From NCBI GenBank assembly GCA_023231065.1, contig JALNWE010000019.1:1-50364 (forward strand): DNA of 50,364 nt. Reading direction: 5' to 3'. How positions within the stretch are numbered: the stretch's first letter is position 1; each line of letters starts with the position of its first letter. The position numbers and the translations under genes are program-made. Under the pieces are notes generated by a model. That model searched no databases, had not been told where the DNA came from, and saw only the letters and a program-made list of their open reading frames with translations. This DNA is from Bacteroidales bacterium. Lineage in GTDB: Bacteria; Bacteroidota; Bacteroidia; Bacteroidales; FEN-979. Positions 7,680-17,025 of this stretch are shown one piece after another.

Positions 7680-9164
7680 TCAGGGGTTTGATTTCCGGCT
7701 GGAAATGGGGAATATCCGGTTTAAAAAGGGATGGAATAAGGACTCCAGTTCGTGGCGATACGTGAAAAAAACCAGCAACACACTCAATATCAACTGACCC
7801 GTAGCAAACCATAGTATGTTTTTCTCTGTGATAAAAAACTGACAGCCAATACCTACGGCTATAAAAATTAGCGGGAGATAAAATATTTTCCAACTATTCA
7901 GCTTAAAGTGAAATATTTTACGGCTTTCGAGCCACAGAAAAAAGGCCTGGATCGGTTTTACCAGGAAATTTGACCACATAGCGCCTATCAGTCCGAATTT
8001 CCAGACCAGTAAACTGCATATAATTATCTGGAAAGTTGCAGAGAAGAAAAATACCCTTGGGAGCGCCTTGGTATTCTTGAAAAAAAACAAAGGAGCCATG
8101 AAAAGATAGTACCATGGCCGGGTTGCAAAACCAAGGCATAAAATGGGCAGGAACATGAATGCCTGGTAATAGATTTCTTTTTTAATAACCAGTGGGACCA
8201 GGAGTGGCACCGCTATGATAACCAGTGGTATAATCAACAATGTGATGGCAGTCAATCCATTGTAATAACGGTTCACTTCGACGGTGCTTTCTTTCAAATT
8301 GCCGTCTTTCCATATATTATACACTTTTGGATGGATCGTATTGGTAAGTCCTACCTGGACCAGATCGATCCCCATCGATAGTTTCACGGCAAAATCAAAG
8401 ATTCCGACAAAGGTGGGATCAGCCATAAAATGGACAATGATATAGCGGTCGATATAACTCACGATCCAGACCATGATCCCATAAACAACCATGGGTGCGC
8501 AGAATGACCATACTCCTTTCAAAAACTCTTTTTTAAAGCTTAACCCGAATTCACTGATGATGAGGAACACAGACATCATTCCGACAAGAAGGGCCGGAGC
8601 CAGACGACCCACAACCGGGCCGTACAAAGTAAACGGGAAGAGGTACAAAATGGCCAGGGAGGCGCCCAGCGTTAAAATGAAGTTGGAGAGGTTCAGCCAG
8701 AAAAACCGTTTGGGACGTTGCTGGTTTATCAGCAAACTGCAATAGGATTTGAAAACACTGTTGAACAAGGCTGTGCAAACTGTTATCAGGCCAAACGGGA
8801 AAAAACTCATTGCATTGGTATTCCTGAATACCTGGTGAAAAATGGCGTTTCCACCGATCAGCAGGAGAAAAAAGACCAATGTCCCAATTACGATCAGGCT
8901 CATAAGAATAGTTCCGATGAACTCTTTGAGCCGTTGTTTGTCGTTTTTATGATCATAGTAGTTGATTCCAATATAGGTATCGAGTCCAAACGTTGACAAC
9001 AACTGCACGAAATACATAAAGGTAAGGTACAATGCATTAACACCGAATTGTTCCGGTGTCAGATAGTAAGTGAAGAATGGGATCAGGATAACCCCGGTCG
9101 TATAGGGAAGCGCACCGACAAGGGAATAGATAATGGAAGATTTAAAAAACTGTTTGGATACCAT
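7680..9164 (-). CDS. Polysaccharide/oligosaccharide flippase (Wzx-like, MATE/MOP superfamily)
   Basis: A 494-residue protein with about twelve to fourteen hydrophobic segments and a typical polysaccharide-biosynthesis N-terminus (SIIYSLVGALPYTTGVIL, then YYLTPEQFGVNALY). Wzx-type flippases move lipid-linked sugar units across the inner membrane. It is the last gene of a seven-gene minus-strand glycan cluster, and its ATG follows the glycosyltransferase stop directly (TGA-ATG), suggesting translational coupling. It converges on yihY with a gap of 6 bases. I cannot tell the transported glycan. An O-antigen or exopolysaccharide intermediate is the natural guess given the neighbours. Confidence 0.88.
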   Translation of the reverse strand: MVSKQFFKSSIIYSLVGALPYTTGVILIPFFTYYLTPEQFGVNALYLTFMYFVQLLSTFGLDTYIGINYYDHKNDKQRLKEFIGTILMSLIVIGTLVFFLLLIGGNAIFHQVFRNTNAMSFFPFGLITVCTALFNSVFKSYCSLLINQQRPKRFFWLNLSNFILTLGASLAILYLFPFTLYGPVVGRLAPALLVGMMSVFLIISEFGLSFKKEFLKGVWSFCAPMVVYGIMVWIVSYIDRYIIVHFMADPTFVGIFDFAVKLSMGIDLVQVGLTNTIHPKVYNIWKDGNLKESTVEVNRYYNGLTAITLLIIPLVIIAVPLLVPLVIKKEIYYQAFMFLPILCLGFATRPWYYLFMAPLFFFKNTKALPRVFFFSATFQIIICSLLVWKFGLIGAMWSNFLVKPIQAFFLWLESRKIFHFKLNSWKIFYLPLIFIAVGIGCQFFITEKNILWFATGQLILSVLLVFFTYRHELESLFHPFLNRIFPISSRKSNP

Positions 9165-10181
9165 TCACTCCTGATATGAAATTTTACCCAGTTTCCGGGA
9201 CAGGCCTTCTACGTTCCTGTGAAATAAACTGTAAAGGTAACCGATTATTGCACGTAGCCTCCATAGCTGGTTCCCTGGAACTTTAAAAAAGATAGCCTTG
9301 AGATAGTCTTTTCTGGCCTCCCTGAATTCCTTTCTCATCAAGCGATAACGACCTGATGTGGCATAGGCGATCATTAACCTGTTTTTAAAATGGCAGTCTA
9401 TTTCTTCAACAGATAATTTCACGACTTTTTTAAATGATGGTTGTAAAGCGCGGGCATGTTCCCGGATAAATCCCCAGCGGCTTTGGGCCATCTCAACGGG
9501 ATACATTTTTGTGATCTGACCACTATATACCCGCCATTTGCCTAAAACATTGTCATCAAAAAAAAAGGCTCCCATTAAAGCTAAATGAACAAGTGTTGGC
9601 AGATCGGCAGTAGGAAATCCTGAAGGTTGTTGAAATCCGCCGGCAGCAACAAGCGTTGATTTACGAATGGTAATGGTCACGGCCGGGATAATATTTTCGA
9701 GATAGAGAACATTCAGGATAGAACCAGCCGGTCGGTTCGGCCAAAAAGGACCGGGCGCCAGACTTTCCGGAGGCGAAATACGCTGGATCTGCTGTGTTTC
9801 AGAAACCATCGCCACCGCCCTGCCCCAGGCAACAACAACGTCAGGATAATGCTCCATTGCATCGAATTGTCTCCGGAGTTTATCCGGCTCCCAGCAATCG
9901 TCGCCTTCAAGGATGGATATGTATCGCCCATTCGCTAATGAAAGCCCTGTGTTATTGGTTTCAGCCAAAGCGCCAATCCCCATATTCTCCTGGCGATGAT
10001 AACGGATCCTTTTGTCCCTGGCTTCCCACCATCGGGCAATTTCACCGGTACGGTCTGTGCTCCCGTCATCCAGGATGATCATCTCCCAATCCGGAAAAGT
10101 CTGTGCAAGTACCGACAGAATACACTCTTCCAGGTATTTCTCATGGTTGAAGGTAGCTGTCAGGATAGAGAATACCGGCAT
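9165..10181 (-). CDS. Family 2 glycosyltransferase
   Basis: From the ATG at 10181 the protein has 338 residues and starts MPVFSILTATFNHEKYL, the canonical GT2 opening. GT-A features seen: AQTFPDWEMIILDDGSTDRTGEI, then RISILEGDDCW carrying the acidic DxD-like metal site (EGDD). The C-terminal part contains FREARKDYLKAI, a common tail in such enzymes. An upstream ATG at 10214 would overlap the methyltransferase gene by 32 bases; the ATG at 10181 leaves a 1-base gap and matches the family start, so I prefer it. It would transfer a sugar from an NDP-sugar to a lipid-linked acceptor on the cytoplasmic face. Donor and acceptor are unknown. Confidence 0.9.
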   Translation of the reverse strand: MPVFSILTATFNHEKYLEECILSVLAQTFPDWEMIILDDGSTDRTGEIARWWEARDKRIRYHRQENMGIGALAETNNTGLSLANGRYISILEGDDCWEPDKLRRQFDAMEHYPDVVVAWGRAVAMVSETQQIQRISPPESLAPGPFWPNRPAGSILNVLYLENIIPAVTITIRKSTLVAAGGFQQPSGFPTADLPTLVHLALMGAFFFDDNVLGKWRVYSGQITKMYPVEMAQSRWGFIREHARALQPSFKKVVKLSVEEIDCHFKNRLMIAYATSGRYRLMRKEFREARKDYLKAIFFKVPGNQLWRLRAIIGYLYSLFHRNVEGLSRKLGKISYQE

Positions 10182-10182
10182 G

Positions 10183-10842
10183 TTATGTTGATTTTGCAAC
10201 GGTAGCGAATTCAAGAAACTTACAATCCGACATAAATCCCAAAGTTAATATTCCAAGCAGGTTGGTCATGAAACTGTGAGTTGGGTTAATACCGGTACAA
10301 CTTAGAATCGCGTAACCCGATTGGTTGAACATCCTGACAATGCTCTTTTGGGTAAAAAAACGGTAATGGGCCTGGTCGAGTATTCCACCCGACTTGTACT
10401 CCCAATCCTTCCTGATCAATAATTCGACAAGGTTACCGATATAGCGCACATTCGGGATCGAGCTTACTATATATCCGCCAGCACACAGAATTTTTTTACA
10501 CTGGATCAATATATTCCAGGGATCCGTAAAATGTTCCAAAACATCATTGAACATCAGGCAATCAAAATAATGTTCAGGAAGTTGAGGTAGTATTTCTGAA
10601 AAATCACCGATGAAAACCTTATCCAGCTTTAAAGCCGCAGTCTTACCTGCATTTTCTGACAGCTCCACTCCCCATACTTCAGCTTTCAGGATCCCTTTCA
10701 GTAATTTTCCAAAATTACCTTCACTGCAGCCCACATCCAATATTCTGCAACAACCATCCGGAATAAATCGGGTCATTTCTTTCCTTACATTGGTAAAATA
10801 TACCTGTCGCATTTCGCTGTTGGTTGGTTGCTTTTTCTTCAT
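10183..10842 (-). CDS. Class I SAM-dependent methyltransferase
   Basis: A 219-residue protein with the Methyltransf_11/23 pattern: motif I ILDVGCSEGNFGKLL near residues 34-48, an acidic residue ending strand 2 (WGVELSENA), DCLMFNDVLEHFTDP as motif II with the histidine typical of this family, and GGYIVSSIPNVR. Enzymes of this type in glycan loci methylate sugars or terminate chains, but they also modify other substrates. It sits between two glycosyltransferases in the same operon, so a glycan substrate is likely (inference). The motifs look complete, so I expect an active enzyme. Confidence 0.87.
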   Translation of the reverse strand: MKKKQPTNSEMRQVYFTNVRKEMTRFIPDGCCRILDVGCSEGNFGKLLKGILKAEVWGVELSENAGKTAALKLDKVFIGDFSEILPQLPEHYFDCLMFNDVLEHFTDPWNILIQCKKILCAGGYIVSSIPNVRYIGNLVELLIRKDWEYKSGGILDQAHYRFFTQKSIVRMFNQSGYAILSCTGINPTHSFMTNLLGILTLGFMSDCKFLEFATVAKST

Positions 10843-10856
10843 GGTATTGAAATCCG

Positions 10857-11930
10857 TTATTTAATGATCCCGGAAAATGCTTCGAGCAGATTTTTTTTCC
10901 TTTGTGCTATTGAAAAATGGCCCAGTACGTATTCCCGCGCTGCAGGGCCGGTATTCATTGTTAAAGCTTTTCTTACTGCCGTTTCGAGCCCTTCAACCTG
11001 CCGGTGATAAACGATAGTCCCGGTATCGCCCATGGCATCAGGAATCCCGTTCACATTTGAACCTACCGGAATACATTCACACAACATGGCTTCATTCAGG
11101 GTATTGGGCATTCCTTCGGTTATGGATGCCTGCACAAAAACTTTAGCCTTGTTGTATTTTTCAAGCAGAACTTGGTCAGGACAAAAGGAAAAGACCAGCT
11201 CCAGATTGGGGATCCTGCTGAAATGGTAATTCTCTTCAATCCAGGGCATGAACTGTTTTTTTATTCCGATCAGGGTAAAATGAAGATCGGGATTCCGGCT
11301 GGCCATCTCGGCAAAAAGGTCAAATCCCTTATTCAGAAAATCGGCGGTACTACCCATGGTCCCCACGGTCAGTATGTTTCCGGGATCTTTGGGGATCGAT
11401 GGATCCCGGTAAAACTTTTCGGGATTGATCCCGTTTGGAACAATGGTCATGGGCGTCCTGATCCCGGGATTATAATAGGCAATCCCGTCTTTTTTCCCTT
11501 CTGGTGTATAATAAAAATTTTGATGAAAGATCAGGGATGCATGGTTGGGAATAATCAGGGTTGCATTCCTCAGGGCAAATTTCACAAATCGTCCCCTCCA
11601 TTTTTTATAATAAACACCTTTGTGTAACTCCGGGTAACATATTGCTTCCTGCCCTCCTGCAAAAATGATTACTTTTTTATGAAAGACCTTGCCAAAAAAT
11701 ACCATGATGGCTGAATGATAATCCCCGAACCAGGTCACAAGCGCTTTGGTATGATGGATATTGATAAGGATAAAAAAACAAAGCCGGAGCATTTGTCCCA
11801 CGAAATACAGGCCTGAACGGCCTAATTTAAATTTAAAAGGGACCACCCTGTAACAGGATTCAAGAATTTGCTGATCGGTAAGGATAAAGGAGGAATCATT
11901 ATGCTTTATATACAGGATTTTGTCCATCAT
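10857..11930 (-). CDS. Family 4-like glycosyltransferase (GT-B)
   Basis: A 357-residue protein of GT-B type. The C-terminal Rossmann half carries the family 4 signature: VGTMGSTADFLNKGFDLF, then FVQASITEGMPNTLNEAMLCECIP, where the glutamate pair of the EX7E-type motif (E-G-M-P...E-A-M) binds the nucleotide sugar, then VGSNVNGIPDAMGDTG. The N-terminal half is less conserved, as usual. It is predicted to be a retaining transferase acting at the inner membrane. The gap to the methyltransferase downstream is 14 bases and to the epimerase upstream 9 bases, so all are likely on one transcript. Sugar specificity cannot be inferred. Confidence 0.88.
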   Translation of the reverse strand: MMDKILYIKHNDSSFILTDQQILESCYRVVPFKFKLGRSGLYFVGQMLRLCFFILINIHHTKALVTWFGDYHSAIMVFFGKVFHKKVIIFAGGQEAICYPELHKGVYYKKWRGRFVKFALRNATLIIPNHASLIFHQNFYYTPEGKKDGIAYYNPGIRTPMTIVPNGINPEKFYRDPSIPKDPGNILTVGTMGSTADFLNKGFDLFAEMASRNPDLHFTLIGIKKQFMPWIEENYHFSRIPNLELVFSFCPDQVLLEKYNKAKVFVQASITEGMPNTLNEAMLCECIPVGSNVNGIPDAMGDTGTIVYHRQVEGLETAVRKALTMNTGPAAREYVLGHFSIAQRKKNLLEAFSGIIK

Positions 11931-11939
11931 CCGACTGTT

Positions 11940-12791
11940 TTATGATTTTAACGCGTCGATACATTGCTGAAGTCCCTGACTAAAGGAGATCTTTGGTTTC
12001 CATCCAAGCTCGGTTTCGGCTTTGGAAATGTCGGCATAGAGATCGAATATCTCGTTGGGGCGCACTGTTCCTTTTGCTTCCATCGGTTTCCGGATTCCGG
12101 TAAAATCCATAACCATTTTAATGATTTCCTCCACACCGACAGAATAGCCGCTTCCCAGATTATAGATCCCTCCGATGTGGCCCAATGAACAAAGCAAGGC
12201 ATCGACCAGATCATCAATGTAAAGATAATCCCTTCTGGGACGAAGGTCCATGACCTTAACGACCGGTTCGGAAGGGCTAAGTACCTTGGCAATGATCTCG
12301 GGTATTAGAAAAACCGGTGATTGTCCAGGGCCATAAGCATTGAATGGCCTGAAGATAGTGATATTGACGCCAAACTGACTGGCATAGAACTGGCAGGTGT
12401 TATCGGCCATCACTTTGCCGTGGCTATATGGATTGTAAGATTTTACCGGATGTTTTTCGTCAACGGGGAGATAATCCGGTTCACCATACAGGTATGATGC
12501 AACATAGGTGAGGGACGCTCCTGATTTCCGGCAATATTCAAGTACGTTCACAGTCCCTAAAAAATTAACCCGGTAAAATCCAAACGGGTTTTTCCAGCTT
12601 TCCGGGACAAAAGTTTTTCCGGCAAGGTGAAAAACATGGTCTATTTTCTCCATCGAATTGAGGATGCCTTCTTTGGTAACATCACCATCAGGAAGGTCAA
12701 ACTCAATTACTTTAAATCCATTGACGCGAAGTTTTTCGGTTAGTTTCCTTCCGATAAACCCTGAAGAACCGGTCACTAAGATGGTATTCAT
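11940..12791 (-). CDS. NAD-dependent sugar epimerase/dehydratase (extended SDR)
   Basis: A 283-residue extended short-chain dehydrogenase. The NAD-binding loop is VTGSSGFIGRKL near residues 6-17. The catalytic tyrosine and lysine are in YSHGKVMAD, and the family motifs FRPFNAYGPGQ and RRDYLYIDDLVDAL follow. The third catalytic residue, normally Ser/Thr, is probably the serine in VASYLYGEPDY. Such enzymes epimerise, dehydrate or reduce nucleotide-activated sugars. The ATG overlaps the upstream nucleotidyltransferase stop by 4 bases (ATGA-type), which suggests the two act in sequence: activation of a sugar phosphate, then modification. The exact reaction is unknown. Confidence 0.88.
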   Translation of the reverse strand: MNTILVTGSSGFIGRKLTEKLRVNGFKVIEFDLPDGDVTKEGILNSMEKIDHVFHLAGKTFVPESWKNPFGFYRVNFLGTVNVLEYCRKSGASLTYVASYLYGEPDYLPVDEKHPVKSYNPYSHGKVMADNTCQFYASQFGVNITIFRPFNAYGPGQSPVFLIPEIIAKVLSPSEPVVKVMDLRPRRDYLYIDDLVDALLCSLGHIGGIYNLGSGYSVGVEEIIKMVMDFTGIRKPMEAKGTVRPNEIFDLYADISKAETELGWKPKISFSQGLQQCIDALKS

Positions 12792-13489
12792 AAAATGCGT
12801 TCCAGCATATCAATATCTTCATTGGCTTTTTCATAATCGTCGGGGCGGCCGATATCAAGCCAATAACCTGAATAGGGGAATATTTTTACAGGTTGTTTCT
12901 TTTCAAGAAGGGTGAGCATCAGGTCATCAAAACCAAAAGGCTTGTTTTCAGGAATAAATTGCAGGACTTGACGGTTCATAACATAAACGCCCATACTGAC
13001 ATCGAAGGTATATTCCGGTTTTTCACGGAAACCGGTCGCTTCCTGTTTCAGGGGGTCCACTTCAATCACCCCGAAATCAATCTTGTTTTTACGCTGGTAA
13101 GTCGAAACCGTGAGCTGTGCCCCATAATGCAGGTGGTAATCGAAAAGTTCCCCAAAGTCCATATCGGTAAGAAGATCGCCATTCATAACCAAAAAATTTT
13201 CCGGAAGGTCCGGAATGAGTTTAATGGGGGCTACAGTTCCCAGGGGCTGATCTTCTTCGGAGTAATGAATGCGGATACCGAATTTTGAGCCATCGCCAAA
13301 ATAGGCTTTGATGATCCCGGCAAAATGGTTCAGGCAGATATAGATTTCATCGACTCCCGATTTTTTCAACCGGCCAGTCAGAATTTCAAGAATGGCTTTT
13401 TCGCCAACAGGGACCAGCGGTTTGGGGATCACCGATGTATATGGTTTAAGCCTGGTTCCCTTACCACCGGCTAAAATGACGGCTTTCAT
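12788..13489 (-). CDS. Sugar-1-phosphate nucleotidyltransferase
   Basis: A 233-residue single-domain enzyme with the NTP_transferase signature AVILAGGKGTRLKPYT at residues 3-18, VIPKPLVPVG, the metal-binding aspartate in VMNGDLLTD, and GFREKPEY and YWLDIGRPDDYEKAN toward the end. It activates a sugar phosphate with a nucleotide to make an NDP-sugar. It lacks the left-handed helix acyltransferase domain of GlmU and the CBS domains seen in some relatives. Position next to a LegB-like dehydratase raises the possibility of a GlcNAc-type or GDP-linked substrate, but mannose- or glucose-type specificity cannot be excluded. Confidence 0.9.
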   Translation of the reverse strand: MKAVILAGGKGTRLKPYTSVIPKPLVPVGEKAILEILTGRLKKSGVDEIYICLNHFAGIIKAYFGDGSKFGIRIHYSEEDQPLGTVAPIKLIPDLPENFLVMNGDLLTDMDFGELFDYHLHYGAQLTVSTYQRKNKIDFGVIEVDPLKQEATGFREKPEYTFDVSMGVYVMNRQVLQFIPENKPFGFDDLMLTLLEKKQPVKIFPYSGYWLDIGRPDDYEKANEDIDMLERIL

Positions 13490-13494
13490 TTCCG

Positions 13495-14493
13495 TTATAT
13501 ATTATAAATATTGGTTTTATAGAATGTCATGTTGCCGGGATCGCGGAACCAACGGATGGTTTCTTCCAATCCCCGGTCGAGGTCATATACCGGGTTCCAG
13601 CCAAACAGGCTTTTTGCTTTAGTATTGTCGGCCCAGAGGCGTTCAACTTCGCTTTTTCCGGGACGGATGCGTTCTGCCCTGCTGGTGATGCTGATCTCCG
13701 CGTGAAGCATGGCAGCAATTTTTCCGGCCAGGTCGCCGATGCTGATCTCGCGATTACTTCCCAGGTTGACCACTTCCCCATTCCCCTTGTCACTCATGGC
13801 TGCTTTGATAAATCCAGCTGCCGTGTCCCTGACAAAGTTCAGGTCGCGGGTTGGGGTCAGGGAACCGAGTTCGAGATTCTTTTTCCCGGCCAGGACCTGG
13901 GTGATGATAGTAGGGATGATGGCCCTCGCCGACTGCCGGGGTCCATACGTGTTAAAAGGCCTGACAACGGTAACGGGTGTCCCGAACGACCGGTAAAAGG
14001 TCAGCGCAAGAAAATCGGCGCCGGCCTTTGTGGCAGCATAGGGTGACTGTGGGTTGACCGGATGCATCTCCGTAATGGGAACAAATTGAGCAGTACCATA
14101 CACCTCCGATGTAGAAGTATGTATCACTTTGAGGGTCCCCAGTTGGCGGGCTGCCTGGAGTACATTGAGGGTCCCTTTCACATTGGTATCCACGTACACG
14201 TCGGGAGAGTGGTAGCTGTAAGGGATCCCGATGAGGGCTGCCAAATGGAACACAATATCAGCTCCTTTCATGGCCTCCAGCATCCCGTTCGGATCCCGGA
14301 TATCACCGGTGAAAACCTCGACAGAATCCAGGGTTTTTGGTGGCAGATTATCCAACCATCCCCAGCGGTTAAACGAATTGTAATGGACAAAGGCCTTGAC
14401 TTGGCAATTCATTTCCACCAATGCTTCAACCAGATGGCTGCCAATGAACCCACCTGCTCCCGTAACCAGAACTTTTCTTTCCTTTAGTTCCAT
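13495..14493 (-). CDS. LegB-like NAD-dependent 4,6-dehydratase
   Basis: A 332-residue extended SDR that closely resembles LegB-type enzymes: VTGAGGFIGSHLVEAL, the strongly conserved AFVHYNSFNRWGWLD, GDIRDPNG, IGIPYSYHSPDVYVDTN, TSTSEVYGTAQFVP with the catalytic threonine region, SPYAATKAGAD with Tyr and Lys, and RPFNTYGPRQSARA. Known LegB enzymes 4,6-dehydrate GDP-GlcNAc or UDP-GlcNAc, giving a 4-keto-6-deoxy sugar used for legionaminic acid and related sugars. The later Leg enzymes (LegC, LegI, LegF) are not in this window, so the product might instead feed another deoxysugar. It is the first gene of the glycan operon. Confidence 0.87.
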   Translation of the reverse strand: MELKERKVLVTGAGGFIGSHLVEALVEMNCQVKAFVHYNSFNRWGWLDNLPPKTLDSVEVFTGDIRDPNGMLEAMKGADIVFHLAALIGIPYSYHSPDVYVDTNVKGTLNVLQAARQLGTLKVIHTSTSEVYGTAQFVPITEMHPVNPQSPYAATKAGADFLALTFYRSFGTPVTVVRPFNTYGPRQSARAIIPTIITQVLAGKKNLELGSLTPTRDLNFVRDTAAGFIKAAMSDKGNGEVVNLGSNREISIGDLAGKIAAMLHAEISITSRAERIRPGKSEVERLWADNTKAKSLFGWNPVYDLDRGLEETIRWFRDPGNMTFYKTNIYNI

Positions 14494-14582
14494 CTAATTG
14501 AATAATTCATTCAACATATATTCCTTCCTTCATCGAGGTTGGTCCGGAACAGATCGGTCCCCACCCTGAATCAAAACAGGAA

Positions 14583-14590
14583 CAAAAGTA
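14583..14590 (-). promoter_or_regulatory. Predicted -7 element for the glycan operon
   Basis: Minus strand reads TACTTTTG, matching TAnnTTTG, about 90 bases upstream of the legB-like start. It is divergent from the kinase promoter at 14630. Confidence 0.4.
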
Positions 14591-14629
14591 AGAATATAAC
14601 CCAAGAAATCCCTGCTGTTTTTTATTTTC

Positions 14630-14637
14630 TAATTTTG
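14630..14637 (+). promoter_or_regulatory. Predicted -7 element for the kinase-gpsA operon
   Basis: TAATTTTG matches TAnnTTTG and lies 21 bases before the kinase ATG at 14659, a typical arrangement. Confidence 0.55.
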
Positions 14638-14658
14638 TCAATAATTTAATCGGCTGGG

Positions 14659-17025
14659 ATGCGAACAAAATACACCTGCACGGCATTTTTCCTTCTTGCT
14701 TCCGTATATATTTTATGCAGTCCGGGGATCCTGTCAGCATCTCCCAAACCCGATTCGCTGGGATACCGGAAACAAGTATGTCAGATTGATTCCCTGATTA
14801 ATATGATCGTTTACTATAAAGATTATCTCCCCGATTCCTGTTCCTATTTTTCTGAGGAAGCATTGAAACGGTCCCTCCAGGTTCATTATCTTCAAGGTCA
14901 TGTAAGGGCGCTATACGGATTAGGGATCTATTATATGTATAAGCGAAACTATGTCAAGGCCCTTGAAATATTATTTCAAAATGTGAAATTACACCGTGAA
15001 AATAATTTTTTACCAGGATATGTTGAGGCATTCGCAACCATTTCTACATTGTTTAATATGCTCAACGATACGGTGAAGGCTTTGGAATACTATCGTCAGG
15101 GTTTCAGTATGGCACAAAAAACCAATAGCTATAATGATTTCGGTTTGTTATCGTTTTCAAGGAGTGACTTTTATTTAAAGAAAGGGGATTTCAGCCAATC
15201 AAAGAGGGATGGTCTTCTGGCATTATATTATTTTGAAAAAAGTAAAGATGAAAGAAGTATGGGGCACAGCTATCGCCTGATAGGGGATGTATGTCAAAAG
15301 ATGGGGGACTATTCAGAGTCGCTGATGTATTACAATAAATCCCTGGATGTTTTTGAAAAAATCGGCAGTGCGACCTATACGGCCATCTTACTAACATGTA
15401 TCGCTAATGTATATGAAAACCTGGGGGATTTTGAGAAAGCCCACGAATTAAACATCCAATCGCTTCATATCCGTGAAAAAGTGGGTAATAAACTCATGAT
15501 TAGTAACTCATTGATCAACCTGGGAGTTGAATATTTAAAGATGAATATGCGTGATTCTGCACTTTATTATCTGCAAAAAGGTATAAAGATGGTGGAAGGA
15601 GGCCCATACTTATATACCATTTCTTACGGATATAAAAAATTATATGAATTCTACCTGGAAGCAAGAGCCTTTAAACAGGCGTTTGACGCGTATCAAAAAT
15701 TTGAAGAATATAACCAAAAACTGATCAAAGAGAATAATAATATAGATATTAGTATTCTGAATGCCCATCAACTATTAATCGAGAAAGAATACCATAATGA
15801 GTTGCTGAAACATGAAAACACCCTGAAAGGCATCCAGATACAACAAAGGGTTATAGGGAACATTATCTATGAAGGCGCTGTTCTGATACTTTTCTTTCTC
15901 TCTGTCCTTATCAACCACTCCATGAAAGGAGTGAGGAAAAGAAGAATGACGTTGGAATTACTGAATGAAGATTTGCGGGCCGAGATCCAGGAAAAAAAAG
16001 AAATAGAAATTAATTTGCGGCAGAGCGAAGAACGATACCGTTTTTTAACCGAAAATCTGGCCGATATAATTTCCTTATTAGATGAAAACCTTAATCGGAA
16101 ATACGTCAGCCCTTCCTGTAAAAAAATATTTGGATATGAACCGGAGGAAATGGTATTGAAACGCCCTATTGACCTTGTCGATCCAGCATCCAGGAATAAC
16201 CTATCCCAGGTATTCAGTGACCTGGAACAAAAGAAAATGCCGGTTTGTTATGTTTTTCAGGCGCTTCGTAAGGACGGGACAACATTCTGGGCAGAAAGCA
16301 ATGTCAATCCGATCTTTAATCAGGAAACCGGGGAGTTGGTTGAGGCAATAACGGTAATCCGCGACATCACGGAACGGAAAAAACACGAGGAAGTTTTGTC
16401 GGAAAACGAAAAACAAAAAGAACTGCTCCTGAATGAAATCCATAACCGGGTTAAAAATAATTTTGCCATTCTGATCAGCTTAATGGATATGCAGCAGATG
16501 ATAATACACGATCCTTTGATTGACCGTTCTTTTAGCGATTTAAAACTGAGGGTGCGTACAATGTCGCTTGTTCATGAACTTCTTTACATGGATCAGGGAA
16601 TCAATGCTATTCCTTTTGGTGATTATCTGAGAAATTTATCCATGATCATCTCCTCCGCATTCAAAAACTATAATGTCAGCGTTCACACCGACATTGATCC
16701 CTGTTTTGTCGCGATAGAAAAAGCGCTCCCTCTTGGACTAATTATAAATGAACTTATAACCAACGCTTATAAATATGCTTTCCCGGATCACAATCCCGGT
16801 AATATCCGGGTATCTTTAAAACAAGAAAAAGAAGATCATTGGGCAGTGATTATTGCTGACGACGGGATCGGGCTGCCACCCGGTTTCTCTTTCCGGAATA
16901 CTGGATCCACCGGGTCCCAAATCATCAACATCCTGATTCAGCAGATAGATGCAATCCTGGAAATCAGTAACGATAATGGCAGTTGCTTTAAAATCATTTT
17001 CTCTGTTAAAAACCCTAAAACATGA
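14659..17025 (+). CDS. TPR-PAS sensor histidine kinase (HisKA_2 / HWE-like)
   Basis: A 788-residue protein. A signal peptide (about 1-28) is followed by an extracytoplasmic TPR array (about 60-330; repeats such as KALEILFQNVKLHREN, DYSESLMYYNKSLDVFEKIG, DFEKAHELNIQSLHIREKVG). One transmembrane helix (about 398-420) leads to a coiled coil, a PAS domain (about 450-575), a HisKA_2 dimerisation region with NEIHNRVKNNFAIL (histidine 595), and an ATPase domain with INELITNAYKYAF and DDGIGLPPGF. The kinase box of HisKA_2 type is common in orphan Bacteroidota kinases. No response regulator is adjacent; the sigma-54-type regulator at 19.4 kb is on the other strand. Its stop overlaps the gpsA-like start (ATGA), so the two genes are translationally coupled. 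Confidence 0.92.
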   Translation: MRTKYTCTAFFLLASVYILCSPGILSASPKPDSLGYRKQVCQIDSLINMIVYYKDYLPDSCSYFSEEALKRSLQVHYLQGHVRALYGLGIYYMYKRNYVKALEILFQNVKLHRENNFLPGYVEAFATISTLFNMLNDTVKALEYYRQGFSMAQKTNSYNDFGLLSFSRSDFYLKKGDFSQSKRDGLLALYYFEKSKDERSMGHSYRLIGDVCQKMGDYSESLMYYNKSLDVFEKIGSATYTAILLTCIANVYENLGDFEKAHELNIQSLHIREKVGNKLMISNSLINLGVEYLKMNMRDSALYYLQKGIKMVEGGPYLYTISYGYKKLYEFYLEARAFKQAFDAYQKFEEYNQKLIKENNNIDISILNAHQLLIEKEYHNELLKHENTLKGIQIQQRVIGNIIYEGAVLILFFLSVLINHSMKGVRKRRMTLELLNEDLRAEIQEKKEIEINLRQSEERYRFLTENLADIISLLDENLNRKYVSPSCKKIFGYEPEEMVLKRPIDLVDPASRNNLSQVFSDLEQKKMPVCYVFQALRKDGTTFWAESNVNPIFNQETGELVEAITVIRDITERKKHEEVLSENEKQKELLLNEIHNRVKNNFAILISLMDMQQMIIHDPLIDRSFSDLKLRVRTMSLVHELLYMDQGINAIPFGDYLRNLSMIISSAFKNYNVSVHTDIDPCFVAIEKALPLGLIINELITNAYKYAFPDHNPGNIRVSLKQEKEDHWAVIIADDGIGLPPGFSFRNTGSTGSQIINILIQQIDAILEISNDNGSCFKIIFSVKNPKT

